Below are positions 6,403 to 8,524 of a stretch of DNA of 8,524 bases, piece by piece (positions within the stretch are counted from its first letter, which is position 1; each line of letters begins with the position of its first letter). Location of the stretch: positions 1 to 8,524 of the forward strand of contig CAZPLZ010000142.1 in assembly GCA_964587525.1 (NCBI GenBank). Direction: 5' to 3'. This DNA is from CAZPLZ01 sp964587525 (GTDB lineage Bacteria > Oederibacteriota > CAKKQC01). Both the position numbers and the translations under genes were made by a program. The notes beneath the pieces are model-generated. The model had not been told where the DNA came from and searched no databases. It saw only the letters and a list, made by a program, of their open reading frames with translations.

Positions 6403-6452
6403 GTTCACCATGTCGAATGTACCACAAGCGCCAAAAACACATCAAGGTGAAC
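6403..6452. other. 7-bp inverted repeat in the icd-infC gap
   Basis: GTTCACC at 6403-6409 and GGTGAAC at 6446-6452 are perfect inverted arms 36 nt apart, starting a few nt after the icd stop and ending about 75 nt before infC. The minus strand between them holds a run of five T. The spacing is long for an intrinsic terminator, so an operator pair or an IF-3/L20 leader fold are alternatives. The only promoter hint is TATAAC on the minus strand (6362-6357), about 30 nt before infC, with no convincing -35 box. Confidence 0.35.
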
Positions 6453-6456
6453 AGTT

Positions 6457-7680
6457 CTACGCCATGCGCTCGATAATAGCGGTTGCAAATTCGGACGTTT
6501 TAACTCGCCTGGCCCCCTCCATCTGGCGAGCGAGGTCATAGGTGACAATTCTCTGTTCGAGGGTTTGCCCCAAGGCTTGGGTGATGAGATCCGCAGCTTC
6601 CCTCCATCCCATGTGTTCCAGCAGCATCACGCCGGAGAGGACCACCGCACTGGGATTCACGACATCCTGATCTGCATACTTGGGTGCCGTGCCGTGGGTC
6701 GCCTCGAAGACCGCCGCTTCGTCTCCAATATTGGCTCCGGGTGCCAGCCCCAGCCCCCCCACCTGCGCCGCGCAGGCATCCGACAGATAATCGCCATTGA
6801 GGTTAGGAGTCACCAGGACTGAAAACTCATCTGGCCGCAGCAGGACAAGTTGGAAGGTGATGTCAGCCATGCGGTCATTGATCAAAATTTTCCTTGACGG
6901 CGGTGAGGAGGCGGCTTCAGCCTCCGTGACGGTCTGACCGGGAAATTCGCGTTTGACCAGTTCGTATCCCCACTGCCGAAAACTCCCTTCCGTGTATTTC
7001 ATGATGTTTCCCTTGTGCACAATCGTGATCCGCTTGCGACCGTGGGCAATCGCGTATTTCACCGCCATGCGCATCAGCCTCTCGGTCGCACGCGGCGAGA
7101 TCGGCTTAATCCCCACACCCGAGTGCTCGTCGATCGTCGCGCCAAACTGCTCCTTGAGGAAGGCGATCAGCTTCATCGCCTCTGGGCTGTTGGAAGCCCA
7201 CTCGTGCCCCGCGTACACATCCTCAGTGTTTTCACGAAAGATGACCACATTGAGTTTGTGTGGCTCTTTCACAGGCGAGGGAACACCTTTGAAGTATCGC
7301 ACCGGCCGCACACAGGCGTACAGGTCCAGCGTCTGGCGAATCGTCACGTTTAAACTCCGGATCCCACCACCAACCGGCGTCGTGAGTGGCCCCTTGATTG
7401 CCACGTGGAAGGTTTTGATCGCCTCGAGGCTTTCTTGTGGCAGCCACTCGCCCATCATCTGCTTCGCCTTCTCCCCAGCGTAGATCTGGAACCAGGCGAT
7501 CTGCCGTTGACCGCCGTACGCCTTGGCCACCGCCGCCTCCAGCACCCTCCGGCTCGCCTTCCAGATATCCCGGCCCGTCCCGTCTCCTTCGATGAACGGG
7601 ATAATGGGATGTGCGGGCACTTGAAGGCTCCCGCCACTGAGGCTGATGGCTTTCCCATCGGACGGGGGCTTCAGCGTCAT
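6457..7680 (-). CDS. icd: Isocitrate dehydrogenase, NADP+ type
   Basis: The product has 407 aa, close to E. coli Icd (416). It oxidatively decarboxylates isocitrate to 2-oxoglutarate in the TCA cycle. Visible residues include the substrate loop GGGIRSLNVTIRQ (104-116) with S109 at the place of E. coli Ser113, the site phosphorylated by AceK where that kinase exists; catalytic Y156 (ENTEDVYAGHEW) and K223 (VHKGNIMKYT); and metal-binding acidic residues D269, D297 and D301. The residues that hold the 2'-phosphate of NADP in E. coli are all present: K334 and Y335 in HGTAPKYA, and Y381 and R385 near the end. NADP specificity is therefore well supported. ATG 7680 overlaps the cyclase stop (ATGA), suggesting coupled translation. 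No aceK is visible in this window. Confidence 0.97.
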   Translation of the reverse strand: MTLKPPSDGKAISLSGGSLQVPAHPIIPFIEGDGTGRDIWKASRRVLEAAVAKAYGGQRQIAWFQIYAGEKAKQMMGEWLPQESLEAIKTFHVAIKGPLTTPVGGGIRSLNVTIRQTLDLYACVRPVRYFKGVPSPVKEPHKLNVVIFRENTEDVYAGHEWASNSPEAMKLIAFLKEQFGATIDEHSGVGIKPISPRATERLMRMAVKYAIAHGRKRITIVHKGNIMKYTEGSFRQWGYELVKREFPGQTVTEAEAASSPPSRKILINDRMADITFQLVLLRPDEFSVLVTPNLNGDYLSDACAAQVGGLGLAPGANIGDEAAVFEATHGTAPKYADQDVVNPSAVVLSGVMLLEHMGWREAADLITQALGQTLEQRIVTYDLARQMEGARRVKTSEFATAIIERMA

Positions 7681-8524
7681 TGCTTTTTGAAAACCACGTC
7701 GTCGTTGATCCCCAGCAGCTCGTACACTTTGACTGGCTGCTCCTTGCCCTTTACCCTGACCGGCGGGCGCTCCTTGACATTCACATGATCCTTCACACGC
7801 TCATACGTGGAGCTGCTGATCAGAATCTTAGCCCCCAGCTCCTTGGTGGCTGCCTCCAGCCGGGAAGCCAGGTTCACGTTGTCTCCGATCACGGTGAACT
7901 CCATTCGATTCGGTGAACCCATGTTGCCTGCCACCACCTCACCCGTATTGACCCCGATCCCGATCTCGAACGGCACCGTGCCTTCCGAGATCCACTTGGC
8001 CTTCAAGGCGTTGTGCCTTTGACCCATGTGCCAGGCCGTGCTGACTGCTCGCAAGGTGTGGTCCGGCTGGTCCATGGGCGACCCAAACACCGCCATGATC
8101 GCGTCGCCCACAAATTTGTCCAGGGTTCCATCATGCTGTAACACCACGTCGACCATTTCGGTGAGATACTCGTTGAGAATGGCGACAACCTCGTGCGCAG
8201 AGAGTTTTTCAGACATCGCGGTGAACCCGCGCACATCCGAAAACAGCACGGTCGCCTCCCGCCGGACACCGCCAAGTTCAGGCGGGTTCGAGAGAACCGT
8301 TGTCAGCACGTGGGGCGAGACATAGCGGGCGAAGGTCGCCCGCACCCGCTGTTTCTCACGCATCTCCACAGATGCACGGTAGGTCGTGCACCCGAGGAAG
8401 ACCAGCCCGATCGTATACAGCGGATAGGTGAATTCCAGGAACTGCATTTTGTTCACAAACAGGTGCCCTAAGAACACCACGAGCGCCACCGCCGCCACCA
8501 CACTCACCAACAGCGAGATCCAGA
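7677..8524 (-). CDS. Membrane-bound class III adenylate cyclase, CHASE2-type (N-terminus outside window)
   Basis: The last 281 residues are visible and the 5' part lies beyond the window. Counting from the first complete codon, two hydrophobic helices (about 1-21 and 33-47) precede a short linker and REKQRVRATFARYVSPHVL (54-72), the typical approach to the catalytic domain in CHASE2 cyclases. The CHASE2 sensor itself would lie upstream and is inferred. The catalytic domain looks complete: metal Asp D96 (LFSDVRGFT) and D140 (KFVGDAIMAVFG), adenine-selecting K136 and T210 (class IIIb pattern, ATP rather than GTP), and transition-state N217 and R221. It should make cAMP in the cytosol in response to a periplasmic signal. 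Its stop overlaps icd by 4 bp, an unexpected pairing of second-messenger and TCA-cycle genes. Confidence 0.93.
   Translation of the reverse strand, partial: WISLLVSVVAAVALVVFLGHLFVNKMQFLEFTYPLYTIGLVFLGCTTYRASVEMREKQRVRATFARYVSPHVLTTVLSNPPELGGVRREATVLFSDVRGFTAMSEKLSAHEVVAILNEYLTEMVDVVLQHDGTLDKFVGDAIMAVFGSPMDQPDHTLRAVSTAWHMGQRHNALKAKWISEGTVPFEIGIGVNTGEVVAGNMGSPNRMEFTVIGDNVNLASRLEAATKELGAKILISSSTYERVKDHVNVKERPPVRVKGKEQPVKVYELLGINDDVVFKKQ

Noticed and set aside
6358..6411. 17-codon minus-strand ORF (ATG to TAA) between icd and infC, a possible leader peptide
   Set aside because: It has no Shine-Dalgarno site and no run of regulatory codons, and ORFs this short are expected by chance.

Overview
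This is bacterial chromosomal DNA with every supportable gene on the minus strand, so transcription runs from high to low coordinates. Nothing in it is phage, IS, CRISPR, tRNA or rRNA. Signal peptides, a membrane-anchored class III adenylate cyclase of the CHASE2 type and large secreted propeller proteins suggest a Gram-negative environmental lineage. Nitrospirota- or Methylomirabilota-like bacteria are my guess, but the sequence alone does not fix the phylum.

Right half (8524 to 3345), a dense housekeeping block: the catalytic end of an adenylate cyclase overlaps by 4 bp an NADP-type isocitrate dehydrogenase (icd). After a 126-nt gap come infC-rpmI-rplT (IF3, L35, L20), spaced by 2 and 9 nt. 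A folate/one-carbon set follows directly: folB (TTG start), fchA (4-bp overlap with folB) and folD (5 nt after fchA). The usual neighbours of the L20 operon, thrS upstream and pheST downstream, are absent.

The most notable observation is in this folate set. FolD has lost three of the four classical active-site residues of the bifunctional dehydrogenase/cyclohydrolase: the catalytic Lys is Gln55, the Gln of the usual VQLP motif is His99, and the Asp of the usual DVDG motif is Glu122. A separate FTCD_C-type cyclohydrolase (FchA) is translationally linked directly upstream. This suggests that the two activities have been divided between two adjacent proteins.

Left half (3344 to 1), a secreted-protein module: a good sigma70-like promoter and a perfect 15-bp palindrome precede a 549-aa exported protein with a propeller-like body, a FIMAH-like helical region and a C-terminal FlgD-like Ig domain. 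Forty-seven nt further on starts a second exported protein, cut by the window edge. It has exactly seven ~54-residue repeats, suggesting a seven-bladed beta-propeller, followed by an Ig-like domain. A strong terminator-like hairpin lies inside its signal-peptide codons and may set the ratio of the two proteins.

No gene-free stretch exceeds 300 bases. The longest gaps are 3220-3344 (promoter and palindrome) and 6331-6456 (an inverted repeat and a weak -10-like hexamer).
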